Assembly (NCBI GenBank): GCA_016281125.1
Contig: JAEEIA010000065.1
Location: 1-64,000, forward strand
Direction of reading: 5' to 3'
Length of the DNA: 64,000 nucleotides
Source of the DNA: Oscillospiraceae bacterium
GTDB taxonomy: Bacteria > Bacillota > Clostridia > Oscillospirales > Ruminococcaceae
The notes beneath the pieces were generated by a model. It ran no database searches. It was not told the origin of the DNA and saw nothing but the letters and a program-made list of their open reading frames with translations. Position numbers and translations under genes: made by a program. Each line of letters starts with the position of its first letter. The first letter of the stretch is position 1. This document shows positions 9,078 through 17,783 of the stretch, piece after piece.

Positions 9078-9191
9078 CCGTTTTTCGCAAACTGTCAACG
9101 GTTTGCCCCTGAATTGAGAACAGTCTGTCATCTGTTTGCAACTTTTCCCGTAAGTTGTAACAAATAAATGATAAAACGGGAGGTCATTCCC

Positions 9192-10124
9192 ATGATCCAT
9201 ATCTACAAAACCATCGACGGCAGAATCACGCAGATCGACCAGCCTGAGCGCGGCTGCTGGGTATCTGTTTTCGAACCCACGCACGAGGAGCTCCGTATGC
9301 TGACTGAGGACTGCGGTCTGGATACGGGCTTTGTCCGCTCCTGCCTGGACGAGGAGGAGTCCTCGCGTATCGAGCGTGAGGGCGATCAGACGCTGATTAT
9401 TGTCGATACCGCCGTTGCGGAGAAGCTCGAAAAAAGCGAAACCTATCAGTTCTATACGGTTCCGCTCGGCATCATCAATACCTCGGGCATCGTGTTCACG
9501 ATTTCGCTGCGGCGCAATCAGGTGCTTGCTGCCATGGCCGACGGCAAAATCTCCAATATCCAGACGGATTTCCGCACGCGCTTCATTTTGCAGGTGCTGA
9601 TGCAGATTTCCGCCGGGTTTGTCTTTTACCTGAAACAGATTGACAAAATCTCCTATTCCATGGAGCAGGAGCTGAGCGGCGCGATGAAGAATCAGGAGAT
9701 TGTGCAGCTCATGGGACTGGAAAAATCCCTCGTCTACTTTACCACCTCGCTGAAAGCAAATCTCGTCACCATTGAGAAGATTCAGCGCGGCAGAGCGTTA
9801 AAGCTCTATCCGGAGGACGAGGATCTGATGGACGATGTCGGCATTGAGTTCCGGCAGGCCGTCGAGATGGCGACGATTTACAGCGGCGTTATCTCCGCGA
9901 TGATGGACGCATTTTCGTATGTCATCGCAAACAACCAGAACTCCGTTATGTGGCGCCTGACCATCATCACGGTCATTATTGAGATTCCGAATATCATCTT
10001 TGCGTTCTACGGCATCAATACGGATACGCTGCCGTTCAAAAGCTCGTGGATCTATTCGATCATCATAACGGTGATTCTGACATCCATCGTCGCGTTCATT
10101 CTTCTGCGGAAAAAGAAATTCTGA
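9192..10124 (+). CDS. CorA-family divalent cation transporter
   Basis: 310 residues from the ATG at 9192 (GGGAGG upstream); an in-frame ATG at 9168 has no RBS. The long cytoplasmic alpha/beta and helical part (about 1-245) is followed by two C-terminal membrane helices (about 252-272 and 288-307). The signature after the first helix reads FYGINTD, where typical CorA has YGMN; the GxN variant is seen in some CorA/ZntB relatives, so the ion (Mg, Co, Zn) is uncertain. Lys/Arg-rich C-terminus RKKKF is typical. Upstream, an inverted repeat TTGCAACTT / AAGTTGTAA (9136-9160) could be a regulatory site. Transcribed divergently from the candidate ncRNA. Confidence 0.9.
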   Translation: MIHIYKTIDGRITQIDQPERGCWVSVFEPTHEELRMLTEDCGLDTGFVRSCLDEEESSRIEREGDQTLIIVDTAVAEKLEKSETYQFYTVPLGIINTSGIVFTISLRRNQVLAAMADGKISNIQTDFRTRFILQVLMQISAGFVFYLKQIDKISYSMEQELSGAMKNQEIVQLMGLEKSLVYFTTSLKANLVTIEKIQRGRALKLYPEDEDLMDDVGIEFRQAVEMATIYSGVISAMMDAFSYVIANNQNSVMWRLTIITVIIEIPNIIFAFYGINTDTLPFKSSWIYSIIITVILTSIVAFILLRKKKF

Positions 10125-10143
10125 CGCCGGGCAGGAATCGCCG

Positions 10144-10158
10144 GCGGGGGCTCCCCGC
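10144..10158. repeat. GC-rich hairpin element, copy 2
   Basis: Identical 15-mer to 8873-8887, placed 19 bases after the CorA-type stop and bordering the left inverted-repeat arm. It could act as a weak terminator. Confidence 0.6.
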
Positions 10159-10164
10159 CAGTTT

Positions 10165-10289
10165 CAACACATAGATCAAGTGTTCAGGTTCTATAAGGAT
10201 GAATTCTTGAAATCTTGAATTCTTGTATGGTAAAGGTACATATATTCCCTTTGATAATCAAATGCTTTTTGACATACTGTACAAAACGG
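10165..10289 (-). repeat. Inverted repeat arm, left (about 125 bp)
   Basis: Read on the minus strand, this segment aligns with 11264-11410 on the plus strand. Shared blocks in the same order are TTTTGTACAG, ATTTGAT, ATATATGT, ATACAAGAATTCAAGA, CATCCTTAT, ACACTTGAT and TGTGTTGAA. The two arms face outward and bracket the membrane protein gene at 10300-11193. Confidence 0.75.
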
Positions 10290-10299
10290 AGAGAATGAT

Positions 10300-11193
10300 A
10301 TGACAAGACGCAACGGAGCAGTACCGATCGGCTCTATGCTCCTGATCATCAGCGGGCTTGCTTTCTGGATGCCGCTGTATTTCAATCCGGATCTTTTTGA
10401 TCACAAAGCGGTGGCATACTGCCTGATCATTTCGGCGGTGTATATGCTGATCTGGCCGATGAATCCGGCGCTGATCATGGTGCTGACACTCCGGAAAAAG
10501 ATTTCGCGCAAGGTGCATGCCGTTCTTGCAGCTGTTTTCCTTGTGATCGGATATTTGACAGTGTTTCAGTTTTATCCGGCGCCGGTTCCCCAGCTGACAA
10601 TCGTCGGCAGTCAGGGGCCGTTCAACGATCTGCGCAATGCTTCTGAGATTCTGCATGACCGCAGCGAGCCCTGCACAGAAACAGGCATTCATACTGTTAA
10701 GCTGAACCGGATTGTCAAGCTCGGCAGCACGCGGCTGAATCAGCTGGAACGCAGGAGCCTTTGCAGTGAAACCGGCGTGCGGATCCCGGTTCCTGTGCGG
10801 TGCAATGCAGGAATCTATACCGTGACCTACTCGCCACAGACAAGGCTGCCTCTGGAAATCAAACCGTATGATCCTGACTGCGGGGAGAATGTGCTTGAAT
10901 GGGGCATGCTGATCCCGGAGATCTTAAAGCCGCGGCACAATCAGCCGTGCGTGTATATCACACAGCTTGACCGGGCATTTCCGCTCATGAAGCTGCAAAT
11001 CAGACAGGACGGCAAGGTTTACAGCGAAAAGACCTTCCGTGATACGGATACCGGTGCGGATCGGTATCTGGAGCTTCCGTGGGATGCAACGGGAACCTTT
11101 GAAGCGCAGCTGTTTGCCGTACAGACCGGTCCCGGCAATGACCGGCTGTATCCGATCAGCAATACCGCTGTTTATACCTGTAAGGAATCATAA
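10300..11193 (+). CDS. Membrane-anchored protein of unknown function
   Basis: 297 residues, RBS GGAGAGAAT. Three hydrophobic helices in the first 95 residues (about 9-29, 38-60, 74-92) are followed by a roughly 200-residue extracytoplasmic domain rich in beta-prone segments, ending in a region that resembles an Ig-like fold (LPWDATGTFEAQL). It has several Cys (CTET, CSET, CNAG, PDCG) that may form disulfides. No family recognised. It is flanked by the two arms of an inverted repeat, which suggests that the gene and its borders might have moved or been duplicated together. Own terminator follows. Confidence 0.75.
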   Translation: MTRRNGAVPIGSMLLIISGLAFWMPLYFNPDLFDHKAVAYCLIISAVYMLIWPMNPALIMVLTLRKKISRKVHAVLAAVFLVIGYLTVFQFYPAPVPQLTIVGSQGPFNDLRNASEILHDRSEPCTETGIHTVKLNRIVKLGSTRLNQLERRSLCSETGVRIPVPVRCNAGIYTVTYSPQTRLPLEIKPYDPDCGENVLEWGMLIPEILKPRHNQPCVYITQLDRAFPLMKLQIRQDGKVYSEKTFRDTDTGADRYLELPWDATGTFEAQLFAVQTGPGNDRLYPISNTAVYTCKES

Positions 11194-11196
11194 ATC

Positions 11197-11226
11197 CGGA
11201 GCTTGCAGAAATGCAGGCTCCTTTTT
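11197..11226 (+). terminator. Terminator of the membrane protein gene
   Basis: GGAGCTTGCA, 4-base loop, TGCAGGCTCC, then TTTTTT. Confidence 0.85.
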
Positions 11227-11263
11227 TGTGCATTGTGTGAACAGTACAAAATCAACATCTTTC

Positions 11264-11410
11264 TTTTGTACAGGATAAATGAGCGTATATTTGATATTCA
11301 CAAAAGAAGATATATGTTTTTGTGCATTATAAATATACAAGAATTCAAGAATTCAAGAATACATCCTTATGGCCGATGCACACTTGATTCACCTGTTGAA
11401 TGTGTTGAAT
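11264..11410 (+). repeat. Inverted repeat arm, right (about 147 bp)
   Basis: Partner of 10165-10289 in opposite orientation. It also contains iterated AAGAATTC units and its own small inverted repeats (ATTCA / TGAAT). A TACAAAA...TTTTGTA pair lies at its inner edge. The region between 11226 and 11430 holds no gene. Confidence 0.75.
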
Positions 11411-11429
11411 ATTCCCGTCCTTGCAGAGC

Positions 11430-11468
11430 TGCAAAAAGCCCGCGCGGTACGGAACCGGCGGGCTTTGC
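11430..11468 (-). terminator. Terminator of thrS
   Basis: On the minus strand AAGCCCGC, about 13-base loop, GCGGGCTT followed by TTT, directly after the thrS stop. Confidence 0.8.
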
Positions 11469-11473
11469 ATTGT

Positions 11474-13408
11474 TTATTTTGCCTTGGTTGCAACCTCAGT
11501 GATCAGCTTATTGAACACCTCATCCAGCGGCAGGCAGCCGAGCTCGCCCTCCTTGCGGGAGCGGACGGTCACGCCGTTGTCTTTGACCTCGTTATCACCG
11601 ATGATCAGCATGTACGGAATGCGTTCAAAGCGCGCATTCTTGATCTTTGTGCCGATGTTTCTGTCTTCTGCATCGACGGTCACGCGCATACCGGCCTGCG
11701 TCAGGCGGTCTGCAAATGCCTGTGCATATGCAATGTGCTCCTCGCCGATCGGCAGCAGGCGAACCTGCTCCGGAGCAAGCCAGAGCGGCAGTACACCGGC
11801 ATACTTTTCCAGCATATATGCAAGGGTGCGCTCAAAGCAGCCGAGGGATGTTCTGTGAATGATGTACGGCAGCTTCTTTTGGCCGTCCTTGTCGATATAG
11901 TACATGCCGAAGCGCTCAGCCAGCAGCATATCAATCTGAATCGTGACAATGGTATCTTCCTTGCCGAACACGTTCTTATACTGCACATCGAGCTTCGGGC
12001 CGTAGAACGCAGCCTCATCAATGCCGACTTCGTATTCCACACCGAGGTCGTCGAGGATCTTTGCCATGGTTGCCTGTGCAAGCTCCCACTGCTCCGCCGT
12101 GCCCTCGTATTTGTTCTTCGGGTTTGCCGGATCCCACTGGGAGAAGCGGAAGGTGCAGTCCTCCAGCAGACCGACCGTATCCAGCATATACTTTGCCATT
12201 TCCAGACAGAAACTGAACTCCTGCTCAAGCTGATCCGGACGGAGAATGAAGTGGCCTTCCGAAATGGTGAACTGACGGACGCGGATCAGGCCGTGCATCT
12301 CGCCGCTGTCCTCGTTGCGGAACAGGGTAGAGGTTTCCGTCAGGCGCATCGGCAGCTCCTTATAGGAACGCTGCTTGTTGAGGTAGACCTGATACTGGAA
12401 CGGGCAGGTCATCGGACGGAGTGCAAAGCATTCCTTTTCCTCGTCATGCGGATCGCCCATGACGAACATGCCGTCCAGATAGTGATCCCAGTGACCGGAG
12501 ATCTTGTAGAGATCGCGCTTTGCAAAGAGCGGCGTCTTGGTGAGCTGGCAGCCCTTTGCCTGCTCGTAGTCCTCAACCCAGCGCTGAAGCAGCTGAATCA
12601 CTCTTGCGCCTTTCGGCAGCAGGATCGGCAGACCCTGGCCGATGTAATCGACTGTCGTGAAGTAGCCGAGCTCACGGCCGATCTTGTTGTGGTCGCGGTT
12701 CTTTGCCTCTTCCAGCATCTCAAGATGCGCTTTCAGATCTTCCTTTTTCGGGAACGCCACGCCGTATACACGGGTGAGCTGTCTGTTGTTCTGGTCGCCG
12801 CGCCAGTAAGCGCCGGTGCAGGACGTCAGCTTGAACGCCTTGACCAGACCGGTTGCAAACAGATGCGGGCCGGTGCAGAGGTCGGTGTACTCGCCCTGCT
12901 TATAGAAGCTGATCGTTTCACCCTCGGGCAGCTCCTCGATGAGCTCGACCTTGTAGGATTCGCCGCGCTCCTGCATATACTTCACGGCCTCGTCCTTCGG
13001 CAGCGTGAAGCGCTCGATGCGCAGGTTTTCCTTGACGATCTTCTTCATCTCCGCTTCCAGTGCGGTCAGCGTATCCGCATTGAACGGCTTGTCGGTATCA
13101 AAATCGTAGTAGAAGCCGCGGTCGATGGCAGGGCCGATTGTCAGCTTGACCTCCGGGTACAGACGCTTGACGGCCTGTGCCAGAATATGCGCGGCAGTGT
13201 GGTTGAAGATATGGCGGCCTTCCTTGTCCGCAAAGGTCAGGAGCTGTACGTCTGCATCCGCGGTGAGCTCTGCGGTGAGATCTGCGGGCTGTCCGTTGAC
13301 GACGGCCGCAATGTGTTCTCTTTCGATGACGCCTGCTTCCTTTGCAGCGTCATAGACGGTGACGGGGGCAGCACTTTCAAAGCTGCCGTTTGCAAATGTG
13401 ATCTTCAT
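11474..13408 (-). CDS. thrS: Threonyl-tRNA synthetase
   Basis: 644 residues from the ATG at 13408 (GGAGGAAAT upstream); the frame extends upstream into the T-box leader but without a sensible start. TGS domain (1-60), editing domain with HTAAHILAQA (HxxxH) and a downstream CTGPH, class II catalytic core with motif 2 (FRNEDSGEMHGLIRVRQF) and motif 3 (near GCFERTLA), and an anticodon-binding domain at the C-terminus. Charges tRNA(Thr) and deacylates Ser-tRNA(Thr). The T-box leader in front indicates induction by uncharged tRNA(Thr). Length and domains are complete. Confidence 0.98.
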   Translation of the reverse strand: MKITFANGSFESAAPVTVYDAAKEAGVIEREHIAAVVNGQPADLTAELTADADVQLLTFADKEGRHIFNHTAAHILAQAVKRLYPEVKLTIGPAIDRGFYYDFDTDKPFNADTLTALEAEMKKIVKENLRIERFTLPKDEAVKYMQERGESYKVELIEELPEGETISFYKQGEYTDLCTGPHLFATGLVKAFKLTSCTGAYWRGDQNNRQLTRVYGVAFPKKEDLKAHLEMLEEAKNRDHNKIGRELGYFTTVDYIGQGLPILLPKGARVIQLLQRWVEDYEQAKGCQLTKTPLFAKRDLYKISGHWDHYLDGMFVMGDPHDEEKECFALRPMTCPFQYQVYLNKQRSYKELPMRLTETSTLFRNEDSGEMHGLIRVRQFTISEGHFILRPDQLEQEFSFCLEMAKYMLDTVGLLEDCTFRFSQWDPANPKNKYEGTAEQWELAQATMAKILDDLGVEYEVGIDEAAFYGPKLDVQYKNVFGKEDTIVTIQIDMLLAERFGMYYIDKDGQKKLPYIIHRTSLGCFERTLAYMLEKYAGVLPLWLAPEQVRLLPIGEEHIAYAQAFADRLTQAGMRVTVDAEDRNIGTKIKNARFERIPYMLIIGDNEVKDNGVTVRSRKEGELGCLPLDEVFNKLITEVATKAK

Positions 13409-13451
13409 TCTAATTTCCTCCGTTCTGATTTCCGGGTTCGGAATGCAGGCA

Positions 13452-13680
13452 ATAAAAAAACGCACTCCGAACAGTCTGACCTGTTCGGGGTACGTGTCTG
13501 TACAGATACAAACGCGCACGGTTCCACCCGAGCGTTTTCTCATTCCCATTCACGGATGCAGCGGGGGTGGTACCGGAAAAGAGATCATCGGATGCCTTTC
13601 AGCGGGTCAGCATCCTCTCTGTCAGATGAGCGCTCTATTTCGACATATCCTCTGCTTTTTGTGCAAACGTGTCTGATTAC
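13452..13680 (-). promoter_or_regulatory. T-box riboswitch of thrS (tRNA-Thr sensing)
   Basis: On the minus strand the antiterminator bulge motif GGGTGGAACCG (13519-13529) precedes a strong terminator (CGTACCCCGAACAG, loop, CTGTTCGGAGTGCG, T7) at about 13454-13494. Upstream stem I elements surround GGTACCACC, which offers the Thr codon ACC as specifier. The exact specifier register is inferred. Confidence 0.9.
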
Positions 13681-13684
13681 ATAT

Positions 13685-13714
13685 ATTATAACCCACGACC
13701 GCGGCAAAAGTCAA
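13685..13714 (-). promoter_or_regulatory. Sigma-A promoter of the thrS T-box transcript
   Basis: Minus strand TTGACT (13709-13714), 18-bp spacer, TATAAT (13685-13690). The stretch 13715-14001 between this promoter and the next gene shows no other clear signal. Confidence 0.8.
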
Positions 13715-14001
13715 GCGTTTGCAGAACCGGCCTCAAATTTCAGCATTTTGCACAATGGAAGGTGCCCAAATCTTGCGGATCATGCGCATCTGTTGCGTTT
13801 TTAACCGTTTTAATTGAAGCAAATTTCAGAAAGTACGGTCGGACGGTCATTTTTCAGCGGCGATTCTCTGTAATATTTTCGTCTATTTCACCAAACTGTA
13901 TATGGCTTTCAGCATCGTTTCAGTAAGGAATGATATGATAAGAACAATGAGGGAAGGCACTTCCGGGGATATATATGACAGAATCGGAAAGGATGGTTAC
14001 C

Positions 14002-16104
14002 ATGAAACAGAAACATATGAAAAAATACGGTGCGGCTGCCGTGACGGCCGCGGCCATGTCCCTTGCGCTGAGCACAGCGGTTCTTGCCGCTGTCAAAGGC
14101 GATGTAACCGGTGACGGCGTGCTGAATGTGGCGGATGCGGTTGCATTCACCAAGTACCTGACCGCGGAGGGCACAATCACGGATTATGAAGCGGCCGATT
14201 ACAACGGCGACGGTGTCCTGAATGCGGCAGACCTGACGCTGATCAAGCGTGCAGTCATGACAAAGCCTACTGAGCCGGATAATCCGGTCAGCGATGCGGT
14301 TGTCACTTCGATTACCTTCGGCGCATCATCCGTCACGCTGAAAAACGCAGCAGGGGAAACTGTGGATGCAGCAAAGGCGGAGAATGTCACGGTCGAAAAC
14401 GGCACCCGTGTGACAATTACCAAACCGGGCGAGTTTGACGCGGACGGTGAGTGCGCGGACGGACAGATTAGGGTTGATGTGAATGAGGAAGCCTATCCGG
14501 AAGCACAGGTGACCGTCAATCTGCGCGGCCTGACGCTCTCAAGCAAGACTGATTCGCCGGTTTATGTGAATTCTGTCAGCGATGAATTTGTGCTGACGGT
14601 TAAGAAGGATACCGTAAACACAATCTCTGACGGCACGGATTATACCAATGCTGACGAAGGTGCCGGCGCGATTTATTCGCTCGACGATATGAAGATCAAG
14701 GGCAAGGGCACGCTGATTGTCAACGGCAACTGCGGCGACGGCATCGTCTGCAAGGACGACCTTAAGATCTGGAACGGCAATATTCAGGTTACCGCCAAGG
14801 ACGATGGCATCCGCGGCAAGGATTCCGTCCGCATCGGTGAACCGGATGCAGAGGACGGCTATGAAGCACTGACAATCACCGTCAAAACGGAAACGGGCGA
14901 CGGTATCAAGTCCACGAATGATACCGCAGATTCCGGCAAGGGCTTTGTCCGCATCAGCGGCGGCATAGTCAAGATTGAATCGTATGCGGACGGCATTCAG
15001 GCAGAGCAGTTCTTTGAAATGAACGGCGGCGACGTCACAATCAGCACCTATCAGGGCTCCGGTTATACCGGCTCCGGCGGTGCATGGGGCGGCGGAGGCG
15101 GCCGCGGCGGTATGGGCATGGACGGCAACCCGAACAAAACGGATATTTCCGCAAAGGGTATCAAGGCGGTCGGCCTGTATGATGCAACCGGCAATACATG
15201 GCAGAGCATGGGCAATCTGACAATCAGCGGCGGCAGACTTACCGTGGATTCCTCTGACGATGCGCTGCATTGCAGCGGAGATATGAGTCTGGTCGGGGGC
15301 ACGATTGTGCTTGCAACTGCCGACGACGGCGCGCATTCCGATCACACGCTGACGATCGGGCAGGGTGCTGCGGATTCCTACGATGATGTCACGGTTATCG
15401 TCACAAAGGGCTATGAGGGAATCGAGGCAAAGGATATTCTGCAAAACAGCGGCACGGTCATCACAAGCGTAACCGATGACGGCTACAACGCAGGCGGCGG
15501 AAAGGACAGCTCCGGTACGACGGGCGGCGGTCCCGGCGGCGGCTGGGGACAGGGCGGCTTTGGCGGCGGTTTCGGCAGAGAAGATGCCTCCGTTACGATT
15601 CAGGGCGGCTTTGTGCTGGTCAACGTGACAAGCGGCGACCATGACGGCATTGATTCCAACGGCGACCTGACGGTTACGGGCGGCATCGTGATCACCAACG
15701 GCAATGAGCCGTTTGACTGCAACGGCACGCTGAATGTCAAGAGCGGCGTCTGGATTGAGAATTCCACATGCGGCAACTATATGGATACGCAGCCGGGTTA
15801 TTCGGTGAACGGCGGCTCGGTCAGTGCAGGTGAGCGCATTACGCTGGTCGGCAGCGACGGCAAGGTGATCGTTTCGTTCATCGCAGGCAAATCGGTCACA
15901 AAGCTCCGCGCAGGCGGCAGCGTCACGGGCGCCTCGTTCTATACCGGCGGCACGCTCTCTGATGATACGACCTATTTCCAGACTGTTTATGACAAGCAGC
16001 TTGCTGCCTACGGCGGTACGCTGACCGGCGGCACAGGTTCAACCGGTTCCGGAAGCTCCGGCGGCTATAATCCCGGTCAGGGCGGCCCTGGCATGGGGTG
16101 GTAA
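14002..16104 (+). CDS. Secreted dockerin protein with Cthe_2159-like (DUF4353) beta-helix
   Basis: 700 residues from the ATG at 14002 (AAGGAT upstream); an ATG 27 bases earlier in frame would disrupt the signal peptide. Signal peptide (1 to about 31, ending VLAAV). A complete type I dockerin is N-terminal (about 32-92), with two calcium loops (GDVTGDGVLNVADA and ADYNGDGVLNAADL). The rest is a parallel beta-helix of the Cthe_2159 carbohydrate-binding type: repeated G(D/H)GI, DDG and GG(I/K/R) turns, and Gly-rich loops (around 15060-15120 and 15520-15580). Cthe_2159 from Clostridium thermocellum binds acidic polysaccharides such as pectin; a polygalacturonate-binding or related role is inferred. 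A dockerin in front of the catalytic or binding domain is less common than the C-terminal position. Confidence 0.9.
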   Translation: MKQKHMKKYGAAAVTAAAMSLALSTAVLAAVKGDVTGDGVLNVADAVAFTKYLTAEGTITDYEAADYNGDGVLNAADLTLIKRAVMTKPTEPDNPVSDAVVTSITFGASSVTLKNAAGETVDAAKAENVTVENGTRVTITKPGEFDADGECADGQIRVDVNEEAYPEAQVTVNLRGLTLSSKTDSPVYVNSVSDEFVLTVKKDTVNTISDGTDYTNADEGAGAIYSLDDMKIKGKGTLIVNGNCGDGIVCKDDLKIWNGNIQVTAKDDGIRGKDSVRIGEPDAEDGYEALTITVKTETGDGIKSTNDTADSGKGFVRISGGIVKIESYADGIQAEQFFEMNGGDVTISTYQGSGYTGSGGAWGGGGGRGGMGMDGNPNKTDISAKGIKAVGLYDATGNTWQSMGNLTISGGRLTVDSSDDALHCSGDMSLVGGTIVLATADDGAHSDHTLTIGQGAADSYDDVTVIVTKGYEGIEAKDILQNSGTVITSVTDDGYNAGGGKDSSGTTGGGPGGGWGQGGFGGGFGREDASVTIQGGFVLVNVTSGDHDGIDSNGDLTVTGGIVITNGNEPFDCNGTLNVKSGVWIENSTCGNYMDTQPGYSVNGGSVSAGERITLVGSDGKVIVSFIAGKSVTKLRAGGSVTGASFYTGGTLSDDTTYFQTVYDKQLAAYGGTLTGGTGSTGSGSSGGYNPGQGGPGMGW

Positions 16105-16145
16105 ACGCCTGATTTTCAACACATTCCATTCGTAACCCGAATGAC

Positions 16146-16190
16146 AATACCGCAGTTTCGGCTACCCCACCGGAACTGCGGTATTTGTTT
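16146..16190. terminator. Bidirectional terminator between beta-helix protein and AGCS symporter
   Basis: A 16-bp perfect stem (AATACCGCAGTTTCGG / its complement) with an 8-base loop and TTTGTTTTG on the plus strand; on the minus strand a less T-rich tail. It serves the converging genes. Confidence 0.85.
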
Positions 16191-16192
16191 TG

Positions 16193-17611
16193 TTATTTCC
16201 AGAAGCTCAGCTCTTCCGGATTCAATCCGATATCCTTTGCATGAAACACCGGATTCTGCCCGGCTTTCTTTTGCTTTTCGTAGTCTGCCAGCGCACCGAT
16301 TGCGTGTCTGGATAGCAGCAGGCAGCAGGGAATATTGATCAGCGTCATGCCGCCCATCGTGATGTCAGCAGCCGTCCAGGCAAGATCCATCGGCATCAGC
16401 GCGCCGAGGAAGATCACGACAATGCAGACGAGGTGGAATCCGAGCATGAATTTTGCGGAGGGCGTTTTCTTTTTGTTCAGATAGGTCAGCGCATTGGTAA
16501 CGTAGTAGAGGTTGCCGAGCAGCGTTGTAAATGCAAACAGAACCATTGCGATTGTGATGAAAACGGGGCCGATGCTGCCGAACACCGTCGAGATCGCGTT
16601 CTGCACATATGCCGGACCTGCGACGTCTGCGGTATGCGCTACGCCCGAGCACAGGCACATCAGTGCCGTTGCGGTGCAGAGCAGGATGGTGTCGATATAA
16701 ACGGAAACGGTCTGCACCAGTCCCTGCTTGGCCGGATGCGTGACATCCGCGGAGGCTGAGGCGTTCGGTGCGGAGCCGACACCCGCCTCATTGGAATACA
16801 GGCCGCGCTTGATGCCGTAGACAAGGCAGGAGCCGCTCAGTCCGCCGAAGATTGCGCGGAAATTGAATGCGTCCTTGAAAATCTCGGCGAACATTGCCGG
16901 AATATGCGTGATATGTGCAACAATCACGATCAGCGAAATGATGACGTACAGAATGCCCATGACCGGCACGATCTTTTCGGTCATGGAGATGATGCGCTTT
17001 CCGCCGCCGAGGATGCAGTAGCCTACTGTCACTGCGAGAATCAGGCCGATGATTGCCGGTGTTCCGGTCGGATGATAGAAGTCATAGACGGCAAAGGTCG
17101 ATTGCAGATTGTAGGAGCAGAGCAGGTTGAACCCGACTGCATAGGTCGCAATCAGAAATACGCAGAACACAGCGGCGATCAGCGGTTTGTGCAGTGCGTG
17201 TTCAATGTAATACGCAGGGCCGCCGTAGCAGCTGCCGTCCTTGTCCTTCTGCTTGAAGATCTGTGCCAGCGTACTCTCAATGAATGCAGACGATGCACCG
17301 ATGATGCACATCAGCCACATCCAGAAGCAGGCGCCGGGGCCGCCCAGACAGATCGCGGTCGAAACACCGACAATATTGCCGGTTCCGACGCGTGACGCGG
17401 TTGAAACAATCAGCGCCTGAAAGGATGAAACCTTCTGTTCTCCGGCAGGCTTTTCCATGATCAGGCGGCAGGCCTCTCCGAACAGGCGGAGCTGCGCAAA
17501 TTTCGTGCGGACGGAAAAATACAGTCCGGCCGCCGCCAGAATGATGATCAGCAGGGGATAGTACATAAAATCGTCGAGCCTGCCGAGTACAGCGTTCAGC
17601 GTATCGAGCAT
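16193..17611 (-). CDS. Sodium:alanine/glycine symporter family (AGCS) protein
   Basis: 472 residues, about ten to eleven membrane helices. It has family motifs GTGNIVGVSTAICLGGPGACFWMW (shown here only as GTGNIVG and GPGACFWMW), the AFIESTLAQ helix, and SNEAGVGSAPNA near residue 280, all typical of AlsT/DagA transporters that take up alanine or glycine with Na+ (or H+). RBS AAAGGAGGAACCCCC precedes the ATG. Monocistronic, with its own promoter at 17645-17673. The substrate within the family is not decided by the sequence. Confidence 0.95.
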   Translation of the reverse strand: MLDTLNAVLGRLDDFMYYPLLIIILAAAGLYFSVRTKFAQLRLFGEACRLIMEKPAGEQKVSSFQALIVSTASRVGTGNIVGVSTAICLGGPGACFWMWLMCIIGASSAFIESTLAQIFKQKDKDGSCYGGPAYYIEHALHKPLIAAVFCVFLIATYAVGFNLLCSYNLQSTFAVYDFYHPTGTPAIIGLILAVTVGYCILGGGKRIISMTEKIVPVMGILYVIISLIVIVAHITHIPAMFAEIFKDAFNFRAIFGGLSGSCLVYGIKRGLYSNEAGVGSAPNASASADVTHPAKQGLVQTVSVYIDTILLCTATALMCLCSGVAHTADVAGPAYVQNAISTVFGSIGPVFITIAMVLFAFTTLLGNLYYVTNALTYLNKKKTPSAKFMLGFHLVCIVVIFLGALMPMDLAWTAADITMGGMTLINIPCCLLLSRHAIGALADYEKQKKAGQNPVFHAKDIGLNPEELSFWK

Positions 17612-17644
17612 GGGGGTTCCTCCTTTGTATCACAAGATACTCTC

Positions 17645-17673
17645 ATTATAATATACAAGCAGGAAAAATGCAA
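17645..17673 (-). promoter_or_regulatory. Sigma-A promoter of the AGCS gene
   Basis: Minus strand TTGCAT (17668-17673), 17-bp spacer, TATAAT (17645-17650). Confidence 0.8.
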
Positions 17674-17734
17674 GCGATTTCTACAACGCAAATCGTTTTT
17701 GTAAACCCTGCACGATACAGAGGCTCTGCATTTA

Positions 17735-17779
17735 TCAAAAATGCCTGCGGCCGGTTTGGATTCCCGGTCACAGGCATTG
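17735..17779 (-). terminator. Terminator of the GH5 gene
   Basis: Minus strand AATGCCTG(TG)ACCGG, loop, CCGG(CCG)CAGGCATT followed by TTT, right after the GH5 stop. Confidence 0.8.
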
Positions 17780-17783
17780 TGTA

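Noticed and set aside
11369-13804. Long open frame (811 codons) on the plus strand opposite thrS
   Set aside because: Antisense to ThrRS and its T-box; no RBS and no recognisable domain.
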